From Hsuehochloa calcarea (Eukaryota > Streptophyta > Magnoliopsida > Poales > Poaceae): a stretch of DNA of 64,000 nucleotides. The translations under genes were made by a program, and so were the position numbers. Position 1 is the first letter of the stretch, and the number at the start of each line of letters is the position of its first letter. This document shows, piece by piece, positions 12,266 through 23,981 of the stretch. The stretch is from assembly GCA_036346395.1 (NCBI GenBank), contig CM070611.1, positions 25,306,473-25,370,472 of the forward strand. Direction: 5' to 3'. Below the pieces are notes generated by a model. The model saw only the letters and a program-made list of their open reading frames with translations, ran no database searches and was not told where the DNA came from.

Positions 12266-15200
12266 ATGGCGGACAGGAGCGAAGGTAGCAGCTGTGTAAC
12301 ATCCCGTTTTTCAGATAGCAAATAGCGCCGATTATTTCAATTTTGATTTTCGTTGATGTTCGTTTGCTGCTTAAATTTCCAAAATTTTCGAGCTTCCCCT
12401 AAGCTCGGGTTTGTGTTTCAAAACCTACTTTCAAATACCAGACTAAAAATTCAAGTTAAATTTATCGGTTTCGAATTTTGAACCCTTTCAAAATGTTGCC
12501 CCCTTATTTTTGGGCCAGCCGCTCAATCTTGGCTCACTTATTTTTCTCTCCTATCTCTTTTTCTTCCCGAACCGAACCGACCCGGCCTGCTTTTCAGCCC
12601 GCCCGAACCGGCCCGGCCCACCTCCTTTTCTCACCTTAGCCCAGCCCACGGCCGCTTTCCCGGCCCACGGCCCGCTCACCTTATCTCTTTCTCTCTCCCG
12701 TCTCTCTCTCGCCGCTCGCCCGCTCCTCTCTCTCTCCCCCTTATCTTATCCCCGCCGCCTCGGCCTCTTCGCCGACCCCTTCGTCTCCCCGTCTCTCTCT
12801 CCCGAGCCGCTGCCGCCGCTCCCGCCGCCTCGCTCCTCTCGCCTCGCATCCACTCTTCTCGCCGCCCGCCTCGGCCTCTCTCCGTCTCCGTCCGGCCCGC
12901 TTTCTTCCCCATTCGCCCGACCTGCCTTCTCCAGTGTCGCCTCTATCCCCACCGACTCGCCAGCCGCCATGCCTCGTGCTCGCCTCATCTCGGTCGCCTC
13001 GCCACCAACTTCACCGCCGCGCATCACCTCCACCGCCGCCTCGTTGCCGCCACACCCGTGACGCCGGCACCGCCCTTCCACCGGACCAAGCTACGCCCGC
13101 CCGGCCCGAGCAAGCAAGCCCCGGCCCAGCGGTGAAGCCTCGGTCGGCGGGCGTCGTCTCTCCTCGCTAACGCCATGCAGACCGCCCCGTCGCTTCGCCA
13201 TGCCGTCGCTTCCACCGACTCAGCCGCCATATCAGGTCCCATCGGCGCCATGGCCGCCCATGCCGCCTCCGTCATCACCTTCGCCACTCCCTCTCTCACC
13301 AGGCTATAAAGGGACCAAGGCCTCCACCTCCTCCCCGCCTTGCTTCTCCCTCTCCTTAGGTAAGAGCTCCAAAGCCCCAATCACTCTTCCTCCCTTCACC
13401 AAGAGCCTCTCCACCGTCGGCCGCCTGTCGGCTCTAGTCGCCGGCGCTGAGCGCCATGGTGACGCCTCGAGCCTCCCAAGAATGGCCAAGCTCCCGCCAC
13501 CAAGGACCGCCTTTGTTGTGCTCCTCCCAGCGCCACGCTCGGCTCCATCGCCGCCTAACCTCGGTGTTTCATCGCTTCCACCGATCGCGCGGTAAGGCTC
13601 CCCTCCTCCCCGCCGCTCTCGGTCCCCTCCTTTGGTGCTCCTTTCTCCCCGGGCGCCGTGTGGTCGCTAAGCTCGACCGCCTGGTGCCACTACTCCTCCC
13701 ACGCTGGCCTGGTCAAGGCCACCGACCGATGCCCACCCGACCACCCTCGCCGCCTGCCGCCTCCCGAGCCCTCTCGCCTACTGGACCACCGCCACCCCGG
13801 TTGGACCGGCCTCACACCCCTTCTCCTCGCTCAGGTCTCTCGCTTTGGCCGAGCCTCCTCCCTTGCCTCTGCCCCTCTCTCGCCGATCGCTCCCGAGGAT
13901 CCAAAGGTAAAGCAATAGTGATGTTCGAGTGATGATTGGTTATTGTTTGTAATTAATGAGCTTCTGTATCAATGTTGTGATCTAATTAACCGATGTGCTA
14001 ATGAAATATCAGTAGCAATATCAAGATTGTTTATCAGTGATTTCGTTGAGATCGTTGTCTATGGACTATACTTCTCCGGTTATTGATTGTTGATTCGTGG
14101 TTATCGGTATCGTAGCCATTATTGTGTGTTTTGTATCTAGCAATTGATTGTGTGTGTAAACCGGCAATAGAATCATTTGTGGGATATTATGTCATGCAGC
14201 AGACTAAATTGATTGATTTGGCATTTGTGTATTGGTTCATTAGGTTAATAGTTAGTATGGCTTGCAATTGGAAAGTCTGGGATCAATCGATAGTTGAGGT
14301 TGTGTTAATCGTCAATCGAGTTGAGTCATAGAATTTGTTATTTACCTGTTTCGATTGTCGGTGTTTGATTCGTAGTTGTTTCCCCTGTTCGTAGCGGTAG
14401 CGATAAGGTTGCAATCGATCCAACGATTAAGAAATGTCGCCATAGATTAGTAGAATGTTTTGTTGGTAATAAGTTGATTATTGATTAGTTGTCTGAGATT
14501 ACTGATCCTCAGTATAAGTGTTTTGGCAGCAACTTGAATCGTTGAGTATTATTTGGCAGCTGAGTTTGGTATTAAATTGCCATTGTATTTTGTGTCGATC
14601 GAGTATTCTAGATTGGTATAGAACCGATAGTCAAGTTGCTTTGTTGCCTGCCAAAGGATAATCTTGCAGTCTTTCGAGCCCGCAGTAGAGCATTCCGGCA
14701 AAAGCTCCTTCGACCATACCCTCCTTGTATCCTTCCTCCGCGTAAATCTTCATCATTCCTCCTTTCGCTAATCGACGCTTGACTCACAAACCTTCCAAAG
14801 GTCGCCCAAACCCTTCTCTCAAGCCCATCCTCCGCAATTTTTCCGGGGCTCTTGTGTTTTATTTGGTCTTTTGAGTTCTTTAGATTTATTTGGTTTTTCA
14901 ATCGTTATTGCGTAATTAGAAATCGAAGTCCAGAAGAATCGACGAGTCCAGCAGATCCAAGATTCAAGCAAAGACGCCGACCAAGACTTCGAACCTCTGT
15001 CTAATCAGGCTTTGAGTAAGATCAAGGCCACGGTAAAAATAGCCCAGGCGAGTCAACACGTTGATCATATTGATCCCACATTTTATGCAAATTATATTCT
15101 TTTGAAGTATCAAATTGCATGCTTTAATTTCTATGCAAATGTATGTCAAACACTCTAAGGTAGTTAAATGCCTACTTGTTAATTAATAAATTATTATTCC

Positions 15201-17528
15201 ATTTCCTTGAAAGTTGAACTCCCAATATTCTTGTCACCCTAGTAAATATCTGGTAACCTACTAGTTATAGGTCGTACTTAAATGCCATGCTAGACTTGTT
15301 TAAGTACCGGGGTAATTCTACCCCAAATCATCATCCTTTTATCATCATCAATTGTTTTGGGTAGTCATTGGGGAGAATGACTGAACTGGTTGGATAATTT
15401 ATTTTCTACCTCTCCAAAACCCTAAAAACTTGCTAATCCCTGTCTGGGCGGATGGAAGGATGGTGGGTGCCGTCGAGCACGTGTATGGTTGGGTACTAAT
15501 GTAGCTCAAGACATGTTGTGAATGGTATGTGGTAAGAACCGTCCAGATAACTTTAAGGACTTAATCGTGTGATGACCTCCTATTGTAAAACAGTACAACC
15601 ACAAGTCTATAATGGTGTCGACCTGGCTAAATAATTTGTATCCGTCAGTACGAGTTACGCCGGTAGATGAGCTCGCGATACCGGGAAGCCTCTGCGCGAA
15701 GGGTTCGGAGCGCGGCGATGCCGTGTGAAGGCGCAAGGGGGGGTCTGGGTAAGTGGTTGCCGGGTCCCACGGGAGCGAAACCACTACTCAGGCGAAACCT
15801 CAGCGGGTGTAACAAATATTGAAGGATGCCTTGTAAAGGCCTTGTGATAATCTCCCCTTGATTCACTTATCTACGGAAACGTGTGTACATATCAAGCTGA
15901 TTATCTCTTGTGGGTAAAGATGTACAATCTCTGTAGAGAATAAAATCGTTTGAAGTACCGTGCCTACGGTCAAGGGCGGCGGGCAAAGGAACTTACAAGA
16001 TATAGTTCTATTTCAAAAACTTTTGTGGTTGGGATGAAAATATGCGGGCTCACCTAGCCCTTGATTTGGATTTTCCGGTATTCTTACTCAATACAGGTAA
16101 TAGGTGGGTATGACCACCAACAAAATATAAGCATGAAGGTGGAGGTAGCCTCTGTTTTTATTAATTATTGCACAATTAATCTCTTTAAAAATGCAATTTG
16201 GTCCAAATGCTAAGTGATAGGAATTTTCTAATATCTGTGTTTACAAATGCTGCTTTACGCAAATAAAAGAACCCGAGCCATCCTTGTTACACCTTGCATA
16301 TATATTATTGCATCTGTGTGTGTTAGCTCATGAGCACTGTAGTTGTGCTCATCCTCGCTCTTTCCCAAACCCTCGTAAACAGAACCTCGAGTGCCAACTA
16401 CAACGAGGATCCGTAAGTCCAAGACACAGAATCGTTGAGCGTAGTTTAGTCCTTAGTTGTTCTAGTCTCACCCAGCCTAGCCGACTCACGGTTCTTGTGT
16501 ACCTCCTATATTGTTCAAGTTTCGATAATATCGGGCGACACTGTTCCCCTACCACTTGCTCGCGGTAAGATGTGCCCTCACCCCTTTGCTTCCGTTGTTG
16601 CTTCCGCTATCTTTTGTAATGTATTGATTTGGCCTGTTCGGCCCTTATTGTCAAAATTGACCCAAAGCGGTTTATGTAAACTCTGATGTGTAAATTAATG
16701 AATAAAATAATTTTGCGCCATGTATGGTTTGATTCAGCAATGTACCTGTGGAGTGCTATCTACTGATCCAGGGAATAGCACAGTGATTTCACAGAGGATC
16801 CAGATGCAGAAATCTGGGGTCCGACAAGCTGGTCTGTCGACCGGACTCGTCGTCCACCCGCCACAACACCGAGGTACCTCGTTCGCATGTGCCTTATCAT
16901 TAGAAGCCAACGAGGTGTTGCTCGTGCAAAGCGAAGGCAACAAGGTGGTTTTCCTGGAGTGATGCGAACCCGGGAAGGAGGTACTACACTTACGCGAGGG
17001 CACAGGTAAGCATTGTTCGTGGATCAAATTATGTGGTGATTTATTTTTTATTTTTTTTGTTGGACAACTTATTTCTGGATTTTGATTGGAGTTGGTCGTG
17101 GAAATTGGTTGGTGGTTGTCGATTTTGGTCTTAGCATGATCATGAAAATCCCCCATTTGTGAAGCAATTGCAATTGGATTTGTGTAATTCAATTTGGGGC
17201 TTGAGGAGAGAAAATGCTGACTTGAAGAGGGATAATGCTAAGTTGAAGAGGAAAGCTGAAGATGCCATGAAAGATGCGAATTTGTACAATGCAAATATCA
17301 CTGCAAAGGAGGCTGGAAGAGGAGGATGCTCAGATTGATGCGTTAGCTGCTAAACTGAAGAAGCAACATAGGACTCAGGCCATGTTATGTGTAGTAGTGT
17401 CAATGTTTGGTTGTGCTTGCTGTGTGGCTCATAGTTTATTGAGTTCGCAGGCATGTGGAATTGAAATCTATAGACAGGTTAGATGTTTAGTGCAACATTG
17501 TGATTCAGTTGAATCTGAGTTGAAATGA
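12266..17528 (+). pseudogene. GRF-type zinc-finger protein gene, split by a solo LTR
   Basis: The coding sequence starts at ATG 12266 (MADRSEGSS), is interrupted after 29 bases by the solo LTR 12295-16826, and resumes at 16832. With the LTR and one AGCTG copy ignored, the frame continues into a Ser/Arg/Pro-rich N-terminus. After a frameshift comes a stretch with RWFSWSDANPGRRYYTYA, which fits the GRF zinc finger (W-x2-S...NPGR-x-YY/F). A splice donor CACAG/GTAAGC lies at 17005/17006. A second exon within about 17150-17528 encodes a Lys/Glu-rich coiled coil (GLRRENADLKRDNAKLKRKA). After another frameshift near 17300 comes a Cys-rich hydrophobic segment (MLCVVVSMFGCACC) that could be a C-terminal membrane anchor. 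The last Cys of the zinc finger reads Tyr. GRF fingers are nucleic-acid-binding modules in other proteins; the role of this grass family is unknown to me. It is non-functional here. Confidence 0.65.
12295..16826 (+). repeat. solo LTR of gypsy type, 4.5 kb, TSD AGCTG
   Basis: It starts TGTAACATCCCGTTTTTC and ends GGGGTCCGACA, and is flanked by AGCTG at 12290-12294 and 16827-16831. The first 17 bases match the LTR start of the gypsy element at 34266-45545 (read on its own strand) with one difference. A CT/GC-rich block (about 12560-13920) yields several overlapping open frames without domains, as is common in such LTRs. At 4.5 kb it is unusually long, so an unrecognised nested insertion inside it is possible. 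Confidence 0.85.
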
Positions 17529-18353
17529 AATGGATGGATGGTATGTTCGTGTCAAAGTGTTTGCATACTGTTAAATGATAACTCCATGTTTGCTAGTATA
17601 CAAGGCATCATGTAAACATAAGAATATCATAGACGAAATGAAAATTGTTTAACTGCTATTACCATACCAAAATAATTGCATCCATAAATATTCGGCACAG
17701 ACATCATCCACAGAGGTTCCGGGCTAAGACAACACATACCATTACATGTAGTGAAATAGCATAGGTGCACATAATCTGCATAACATCCCCAAAACACAAT
17801 TCTGAACACACGACATACCCTAAATCTAGTCATGCATCACATTTGTTCTAGAGTGACATGCAAAACAAAGGTAACATATTGAAGTGGCATTTCAGTCCTT
17901 GTGTTCCAGACCTCTTGCTGGGACGTCTTGATCTCTTGGCCGGTGCAGCAGCTTGCACTAAGGCAGAAGATGATGTACTTTGTTGTGAGGCGACGATCCT
18001 TTGAGATGGCATTCCAGGCTGCAAGAATTTTTTGTTATTGCTTGCTTGTAGGTGATTACACAGATGAAAATGTGTGTAGAGCACTTACATTAATGATAGT
18101 AGAACCAATTTTGTTAGAGTGCAAAACCCCGAAACATGTAACTCTCGTCCTTTTGGTACTATCTTGTATGTTAGCAGTTGGACCAGATGGTTCCCGTATG
18201 AAAGCATGTGAACAATACATCGATTGGGAGCAATTTTGATCAAGTAAGAAAATATTGGTAAGTGAGACCTGTCCCTTTTTCCGATTCTTCCTCTTGGCAA
18301 CCTTGTTAACCTAGGTAGACCTGTTTGGATTAATCTCACATTTTGTCATGTTG
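17529..18353 (-). pseudogene. possible C-terminal remnant of a Mutator-like transposase
   Basis: On the - strand, short disconnected frames read a KCEINPN-like segment followed by a basic AKRKNRKKGQ stretch, then a Gln/Ser/Ala-Pro region with AAPAKRSRRPSKRSG. Basic low-complexity tails of this kind are common at the C-terminus of plant MuDR-type transposases. The fragment is collinear in orientation with the transposase at 23982-26029, with LTR insertions lying between. The match is from memory of family style only, so this is a weak call. Confidence 0.35.
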
Positions 18354-21350
18354 TGTTGGACCCTGGGCGTTGAATACCCGAAATTCTCGTATATGTATCA
18401 TACTAGTTCTATGATCAGTGGCTACTACACTCATCCACAACATTGGCATACATATCTGTACACAATTACATACAACACGAAACAAATATGGTATATAAAC
18501 TTAAGCGGTTACATAGTTTGCAATACAAGGGTCGACCGGCTAAATAAAAGTTCGAGTATCGTAAGTAGCAAGTAAATTTAGTAGATTAAAAGCAAAAGTC
18601 CAAAGGCATGTCCATCCAAACCCTCAGCAACCAAAGAAGGAATAAACCCTAGAAAGACCCGCTCGCATCACGGTATCGGACCAAAGAACGCGTCGTCCGC
18701 ACACAGCTTATCCTCATCCTTTGAACAACAATTTAAGTAAGATTGAGTACATTATGTACTCAAAGAAGACTTGCAGTGTATCGTAAAATTTATATATATG
18801 TATGGCTAACAAGGGATGAAGCTCTATGCTACAAGTTGTTTTCAACATTAAGCAAATTTTATTTGCAATATCGATATATAATATTTTGCAATGAAAGTTT
18901 AAAGAGCAGTTAAATAGATAAAGATCAACAAGTAAGTAACTTGATAAATAACAAATCACAACCCTCCTTGGTCTGCGATCAACATCTTATTTTCAACCAT
19001 ATACATGTGTACCATCCCACATCTTGGGTTTGTATTTCAAATGTATACAAATTTGAATTTTTTAAAACTTTTGAACATGCATTGGATTTCTGGAGCATTT
19101 GCAGAAATTGTTGCTTTTGAAGATTTTGAAATCAAAGAAAACATACAACTTAAATCAAACCTCCAAAGGAAAACAAAAATAAAAATGTATGGTCATCCTT
19201 GTGAAATAATTTATTTAACTCTTATAATATTTATCATGAATAAATATAATTTTTTTCCCAAATTTGTAGGAACCAAATCAACTCTAAGAAAATTCAAAAC
19301 TCATTTGAATAACCCTCATGTTAAAGGATTAAAAATAAGCAAATTAAATATGAACAATGATTTTTCAAAAACATTTATGAATACTAGGTCATCCCAGAAC
19401 CTCCCCGAAAAATTTCAAATTTATAAAATTTATTTACTATTTTTAAAGCCTCGGTCAAACTCATTACTTCTTTGGTCAAATTTGAATTCAAAACTCAAAC
19501 CCTAGCACTATTCCGAGCCATGCACTGCTCCTCGGACTCGAACCGGTCTCCGACCAACCCGCTTCCATGTGGTCGACCCAATCAACTCGCCGAGCCGCTC
19601 GTGGCCTTCCGCCGCCGACACCGCCCACGCCTACGCGCTTTCGTCACAGCTCACTGGCACCAGCCAGAGAGCCGAGCTCCACACGGCATCCACGCCTACC
19701 GCGCCTCCATTGATGTTGTTGCCCCACCGCCTCTCGTGACCTATCCTTGAGCTTCGCTAGAACACGCCACCATCTTTCTGTCCATTGCTCGTGCTTAACC
19801 GTCCTCCAAGCCATCTCCATTCCTCACTTCTCTTGTTGGCCGAGGAGAGGGAGGCTCGCATTTGCTCATCTCTGTGGTAAACTCCTCACAACCTCCTTCC
19901 ATGGATTCACCTCTTCATGTCGCTTCCATTTTCACTTATGCCAACTCTTTCTCTCGCTTGTAGCATCCTAACGCGAGCACACATTAGTTGCCTCGAGCGT
20001 GCACCGAGCGACACCTCTTCGCCGCCTTCATTCCCTGAGCTCATCCTCCCACCGTGTGTCACCTTATGTTCTATAGCGCATCAATATTGTCCCCTCAACT
20101 CTTTTCGCAAATGTTTCACAGGAGCCCGTGATTTTGAAAGCTCCCCATTTTCGGCCGAGGAACCCCATCTTCTTCCCTAGCGCAGTTTCGGTAAAGCATT
20201 TCCTAATCCCGCACATTTACACCATTCTCGCGCCTCCCTTGATCATCTCCGATAGCTTGTTGTCCTTCTCTCTCCCAGATCGACCTCTCCACGTTGAGCT
20301 CTTCGCCGCCGCGGCCATTGACAACGTCGAGCTACATCCGAGCTTCTCCGACTCACTTTTTGTTCCAAGTAGCTTCACTAGAACTTTTTGAAGCTAATGC
20401 GCGCTGAATGGCACAATGCGGCGATTAATTGTTGCATGCACTTTGGCCGGCTCGTCGCGCTGATTCGACACGCCGCTTATAGGCCGCCGTGGAGCAAGCC
20501 GAGAGCACCTTAAGCTGCACAATGCTCCAAAGAACTCGTTCACGCCCTTGACCGACGCCGCCATGGTCGGAATCGTCGACAGGGCTCCGGTCAAGCTCAC
20601 AGCCGTGCGAGCTTTGCTCCGACCGGCACTGTAGGTGAGCCATTAGGGTTAATAACAGTCATTTAAAGCTAATGATTGCTTAGATTAATAAATGACTGTC
20701 TTAACTAATCGATGAGTCACTTACATGTGGGGTCATGCACAGAAAATGAGATGTAAATAACGGTTTAAATCAGAGAATGACATGCGAGCCCTGCACTTTA
20801 GTGCACAGTTATAGACCCGTGGATCGACTCATGGACCCTCCGTCCATGCACTATGCATATGGACCGAGTCTATGACAAGCGGGTCCCACATGTCAGACTG
20901 TATTAAATTTCGAATTTAAATAGAAAATAACACTATACACTGGACCCCACCTGTCAGCGACTATGGCTAGATTCTTCTCAGTAAGAAAGGTATTTAATGC
21001 TTTAATAAATTCCAAAATGATTTATTGTTGAACTGAAAAATCATTTAACTTCAAAAATGCATAACTAATTCATTTTAAGTCCAAATCCAGTGAAACCAAT
21101 TTTGGTAATTTTATTTTTAATGAACTTTAATATGGTATGATTTTTGGACATGTTACTATCCTGGAAAATTTAGTTTTTAATATTGCTCTCGGGATAGGAT
21201 TATTTTTACACTAGAAAATGCTTTAACTTCAAAAATTCATATGAACTCTAAATGAGGAGAATCAAGTCTAACAAGTGGCACTGGACGGCGCGGTAGTTAG
21301 AACGATGACTATTTTTTTTTCTTCGACCTACCACTTAAAACAAATTGAAG
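18354..21350 (-). repeat. gypsy-type LTR-like sequence, truncated
   Basis: The left edge TGTTGGACCCTGGGCG looks like the reverse complement of a gypsy LTR 3' end (...GGGTCCAACA). The body shows the usual layout of such LTRs on the - strand: an AT-rich U3-like part, a GC-rich middle (about 19510-20630), and GGGTCCCACATGTCAG-type blocks near 20880-20960. I could not find the opposite terminus or a target duplication, so the boundaries are provisional. Short open frames in it have no domain. Confidence 0.45.
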
Positions 21351-23139
21351 TGTGGATATCGTGGGGATATGTGCATAATCTTAGAGTGATGAGTCAATTG
21401 GCAATGGCGTTGTTGGTTTGACGAATCTCACGTTTTCAGAAAACTTCATTGCTGTCAGGTCATTGGCGGTCCGACCGGCCAAGCCGATCGACCGGGCCGT
21501 GGTAGTCCAACCGGCGATGCTTGACGGTCCGACCGCCACAATTTATGATGGAGTTTGGGGCTAGGTCAAAAATAGGTTGTGTAGGCATGAGAGGAGTCTC
21601 CGGATGTCACATAATTTTTGGAGCTCCTACCAAAAGTTCTATCGAGTTGAAAATTCCGAGAGGTTGCGGATTTCGAGTTGAAATTTGGCTAAGTCTTTTG
21701 GGCGGTCCGATCGCCATTATGGAATCGGTCCGATCGGCTTGGCGGGCGGTCGACCGCCCACTTGGACTTCGCCATTTTGGCATTGTTGTATTTTGATGAT
21801 ATCTATTGTATGAATTTCAATGCTTTATTGTTGCATATTGCATTGTTGAGCTAATGTGAGTCAAGTTGTGAAGAACTTGTTCTCGGAGACGATTTCTTTG
21901 TCTATTGTCAGCGATGGCTTGCGTGTCAACGACGCCAACGGCGAGGAGGATCGGAACTACGCTTGGAGAGTTGAGGTCCAGAACGATCATGGATGCCGGG
22001 TGGAGTCGTGTGACTCAAGCATGGTGCAGAATGGGCAAGATGGATCGAACGGGCAGTTCGTTACAGCTGGTTGGATCAAGCGGCGCGGGGTCGGTGCAAG
22101 TGTCTTGAAGGTTCCGGCGGGATTCAGGACGGAGAGACTTGCCGACATGATGAGAGCCACGATCAACCTACACGTGGTGAAGCAAAGATTCCTTCAACAG
22201 ATTTGTGTGTGTGGGTCCCATTTGTATTGGGCCTTAATGGGAACCCATGAGAGAAACCCTAGCCTCTCCTATAAATGGAAGGGGGGAGATGGAAAAAAAC
22301 TCCCCAAGCATTCATTTAGAGACACTCCAACTTTTCTAGGGTTAGGGTTTGGAGAGGAGAGAAGAGGAGAGGAAATTTGTGTGTGCTCTTGGATTGAGCT
22401 TTTGTCCTCCTTGAGGGAGTGGTTTTGTAAGCAACATCTTGAATCAATCAATCTATGGATGTTTGCTCAAGGGTGAAGTCTCATTTGCTTTCTTCTCTGT
22501 TTTGATGATTTTGGTGCTTCCTTGATCCGGGTGTTTATGCTTGGTCTCTTGACCGATTTTATCTTGCTATGATGTGTGGGAATACTCCTAGAATCATCTA
22601 GATCATCAATCCCCTACAAGCAAGTTTTGGATCAAGATTTTCATATTTCTAGGTTTTGGAACACTTTTTTGGTAAAACCTTAAGAGATCAATTCTTCGAA
22701 GTGGATCTGGACGATTGTCGCTAGAAATAGGTCTTAGACATCCTTAGGGAGGTGTGCTCCAAATTTGGTCAAGTTTCATTGGTTGAATCAAAAGTTGGAC
22801 CAATTTTTGTTTTGGATTTGGGCATTGTGCGTTGCCTCTCGACTAAATCGGCCTCGACCGATTTTACACCGCCGTCCGACCGCGGACAATCGACCACCAA
22901 TTGAGTCCGGTCCGACCGCCAGCACTACACCGGTCCGACCGGTCCAGTGAGATCAATTCTCCCTTATTGTGTCTTGTGGTTAAGGGCATAATCGAATTCA
23001 GCACAAGGCTTCCTCTGTGCATTTACTGATCTTCTTAGCTTTCATAGCTAAAGGAGAAAAATGCGTGTTGAATTTGATTAAAGAGAAAAATCGAGAAAGC
23101 GCCTATTCACCCCCCTCTAGTCGTCTTTACGGTCCTACA
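21351..23139 (+). repeat. solo LTR of the copia-like family, TSD TGAAG
   Basis: It starts TGTGGATATC and ends GGTCCTACA, and is flanked by TGAAG at 21346-21350 and 23140-23144. It is collinear with the LTR at 2791-4638 throughout, including the opening block, the palindromic CGGTCCGACCG-type repeats near both ends, the TATA box (22270-22277) and the ATTCACCCCCCTCTAGTCG block. No internal region remains, so it is a solo LTR. Confidence 0.9.
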
Positions 23140-23144
23140 TGAAG

Positions 23145-23839
23145 CCTCTCGCTCTCGTTCGGTCTGTGAGACAAAAAACGTGCACGGGAACTAGGTTTTC
23201 CCCCTTGGCGACGACGTGAGTGGTGGTGGTGGCTTGGTAGTCCGAGCCCGGGATGGAGGCGGCGACCGAAGCGAAAGCGGTGGCGGAGGTTCGTGCGGAG
23301 ACGAGCGACGGCGACGGCGGCGCCCCGAGCAGCGGCGGATCAGCGCCAATCGGCTGTGTGCAAGAAGACGACGGACGTAAGCACAAGCTCGAGCTCGGTC
23401 GATCGGCGACAGGGGCGGTGCAATGAAGACAAAGATGGCCCGGCTTGGCCCCGGACGCGTCGAAGAAGACACGGTTCCGGATCGAGGCGATGCAGCCTCG
23501 AGCGACGCCGGATTGGGCCTCCAATCGACGACTGGTGTGGAGGAGCCCCAAGCGACCACGGGCGAGGCGTCGGTGAAGATGAGGCAACGGCGGCAGCGGC
23601 CAAGGCAGAGGCACGACATCGGCGTCGGTGAAGATGAGGTGGCGGCGAGCGTCACGAGGCGACCCCACGGGCAGCCACCTTACGGATCCAGATGGTGGCG
23701 AGGTGACTAGCAAGCGGCGGCATGATGAAGACAACAAGCACGGACGTCGAGAGGAAAAACAGACGACAAGCGACGGGCAAAGCCAGACGGTGGCTGGAAG
23801 AAAACCAACGGCGGCTTGACAAAACAAAACCCTAGGTTC
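23145..23839 (-). mobile_element. GC-rich leader region of a small-LTR copia-like element
   Basis: This sequence lies downstream, on the - strand, of the primer-binding site at 23840-23851. A 230-codon frame is open across it, but two other frames are also long, the composition is Ser/Pro/Arg-rich and no gag motif is visible. I read it as an untranslated GC-rich leader like that of the TRIM element at 10282-10772, not a gene. The rest of the element is missing on its 3' side. Confidence 0.45.
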
Positions 23840-23851
23840 GCTCTGATACCA
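23840..23851 (-). other. primer-binding site for initiator-Met tRNA
   Basis: The - strand reads TGGTATCAGAGC, the standard plant LTR-retrotransposon primer-binding site complementary to the 3' end of initiator-Met tRNA. It directly abuts the LTR at 23852-23981. The intact CAG here contrasts with the altered sites at 42429-42440 and 57935-57946. Confidence 0.85.
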
Positions 23852-23981
23852 TGTTATGAATAGCGTTTGTATTCATCGTGAGGCCAATGGACCAATATAT
23901 ATACTAGTACAGGTGTAGCATATATGCAGGTAACCCCTTATACAACGGGGAAAATACACAAGCAATGATATACATCTAACA
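23852..23981 (-). repeat. short 5' LTR (130 bp), TGTTA...TAACA ends
   Basis: It is bounded by the inverted pentamer TGTTA/TAACA and followed on the - strand by a perfect primer-binding site. It is inserted in the Mutator-like transposase coding sequence, which breaks off exactly at its right edge. The matching 3' LTR was not found, so the element is truncated or further disrupted. Confidence 0.75.

Noticed and set aside
12510..13932. Chain of Ser/Pro-rich frames suggesting a gene
   Set aside because: It lies wholly inside the solo LTR 12295-16826 that is bounded by a perfect target duplication.
23135..23827. 230-codon - strand frame next to the primer-binding site
   Set aside because: No gag or enzyme motif, competing open frames, and it begins in solo-LTR sequence at one end. 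It is better read as a GC-rich retroelement leader.
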